A stretch of 5,356 bases of DNA, taken from positions 1 to 5,356 of the forward strand of contig CAMWWA010000091.1 in NCBI GenBank assembly GCA_947177825.1. Reading direction: 5' to 3'. The stretch comes from an uncultured Clostridia bacterium. GTDB lineage: Bacteria > Bacillota > Clostridia > Christensenellales > Borkfalkiaceae. Shown piece after piece: positions 5,149 to 5,356 of the stretch (positions are counted from its first letter, which is position 1; each line of letters starts with the position of its first letter). The position numbers and the translations under genes are program-made. The notes under the pieces were generated by a model that had not been told where the DNA came from, ran no database searches, and saw only the letters and a list, made by a program, of their open reading frames with translations.

Positions 5149-5356
5149 TTAAATATTCTTTTCGCCTTTGCAGCCACCTTTGCAAAGCAAAACCTCGGGC
5201 TGACTGAAAAGCATTGCGTCCAAAACGGCTTGCGATAAATCAAGTCTGTTGCCGTCGTAGACGTAGTTGTCCGCATCGTCTTTATCGGTTACGAACAACA
5301 ACGGCTCGGTTGTGTATTCGATTTGCTCTTCCGCGTCCGCAAGACAGTAACTGCAC
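5149..5356 (-). CDS. YceD/DUF177 family protein (partial, N-terminus off the right edge)
   Basis: Only the last 68 complete codons and the TAA (5149-5151) are in the window. The family is linked to ribosome or 23S rRNA synthesis and commonly sits just upstream of rpmF, as here. The visible part starts with CSYCLADAEEQIEY, matching the family's CxRCL segment, and continues through an acidic stretch (FVTDKDDADNYVYDGNRLDL) to a conserved-looking end, LLCKGGCKG. Two cysteine pairs are visible, C-x2-C and C-x3-C. The protein stops at CKGEKNI, whereas many homologues continue with a further LCPxCG segment and NLN-like tail, so this C-terminus looks shortened. The reading is in frame to the edge with no disruption. 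The identification rests on the C-terminal motif plus synteny. Confidence 0.85.
   Translation of the reverse strand, partial: CSYCLADAEEQIEYTTEPLLFVTDKDDADNYVYDGNRLDLSQAVLDAMLFSQPEVLLCKGGCKGEKNI

Overview
The window looks like chromosomal DNA of a Gram-positive anaerobe of the class Clostridia. It carries a DUF4364 regulator, a TIGR03905-type TSCPD protein and an nfnAB pair, with AT-rich sigma-A type promoters in otherwise moderate-GC coding DNA. Strong AGGAGG-like ribosome sites precede nfnA, nfnB and rpmF. An uncultured gut lineage (for example Christensenellales-like) is a guess. I see no mobile elements, CRISPR arrays, tRNA or rRNA genes.

Layout, left to right. (1) Positions 1-1162, minus strand: a two-gene operon, with an uncharacterised 263-residue protein (GTG start at 1162) followed by a NUDIX hydrolase of the ADP-ribose pyrophosphatase type. 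The NUDIX gene starts in a 4-base ATGA overlap and runs off the left edge. (2) 1163-1309: an AT-rich divergent promoter region with one recognisable promoter in each direction. (3) 1310-2095, plus strand: a DUF4364 winged-helix protein and a small TSCPD-domain protein in a tight operon. It ends at a strong hairpin (2105-2134) that can also stop transcription arriving from the right. (4) 2138-4823, minus strand: nfnA, nfnB and a 138-residue unknown protein, read from a near-consensus promoter at 4845-4873. (5) 4890-5356, minus strand: the end of a YceD/DUF177 protein, then rpmF (ribosomal protein L32), closed by a hairpin terminator just upstream of the nfn promoter.

How the genes work together. 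NfnA and NfnB should form the flavin-based electron-bifurcating NADH-dependent reduced ferredoxin:NADP+ oxidoreductase. It balances ferredoxin, NADH and NADPH in fermenting anaerobes. NfnB will often be auto-annotated as a glutamate synthase small subunit, but the adjacent NfnA and the absence of any large GOGAT subunit here argue for Nfn. YceD-rpmF is a widely conserved pair linked to ribosome synthesis. DUF4364-TSCPD is a recurrent but unexplained type of gene pair. The most open items are the two proteins of unknown function (371-1162 and 2138-2554), the repeats at the DUF4364 promoter, and the shortened C-terminus of the YceD protein. Nothing in the window demonstrates a wholly new system.
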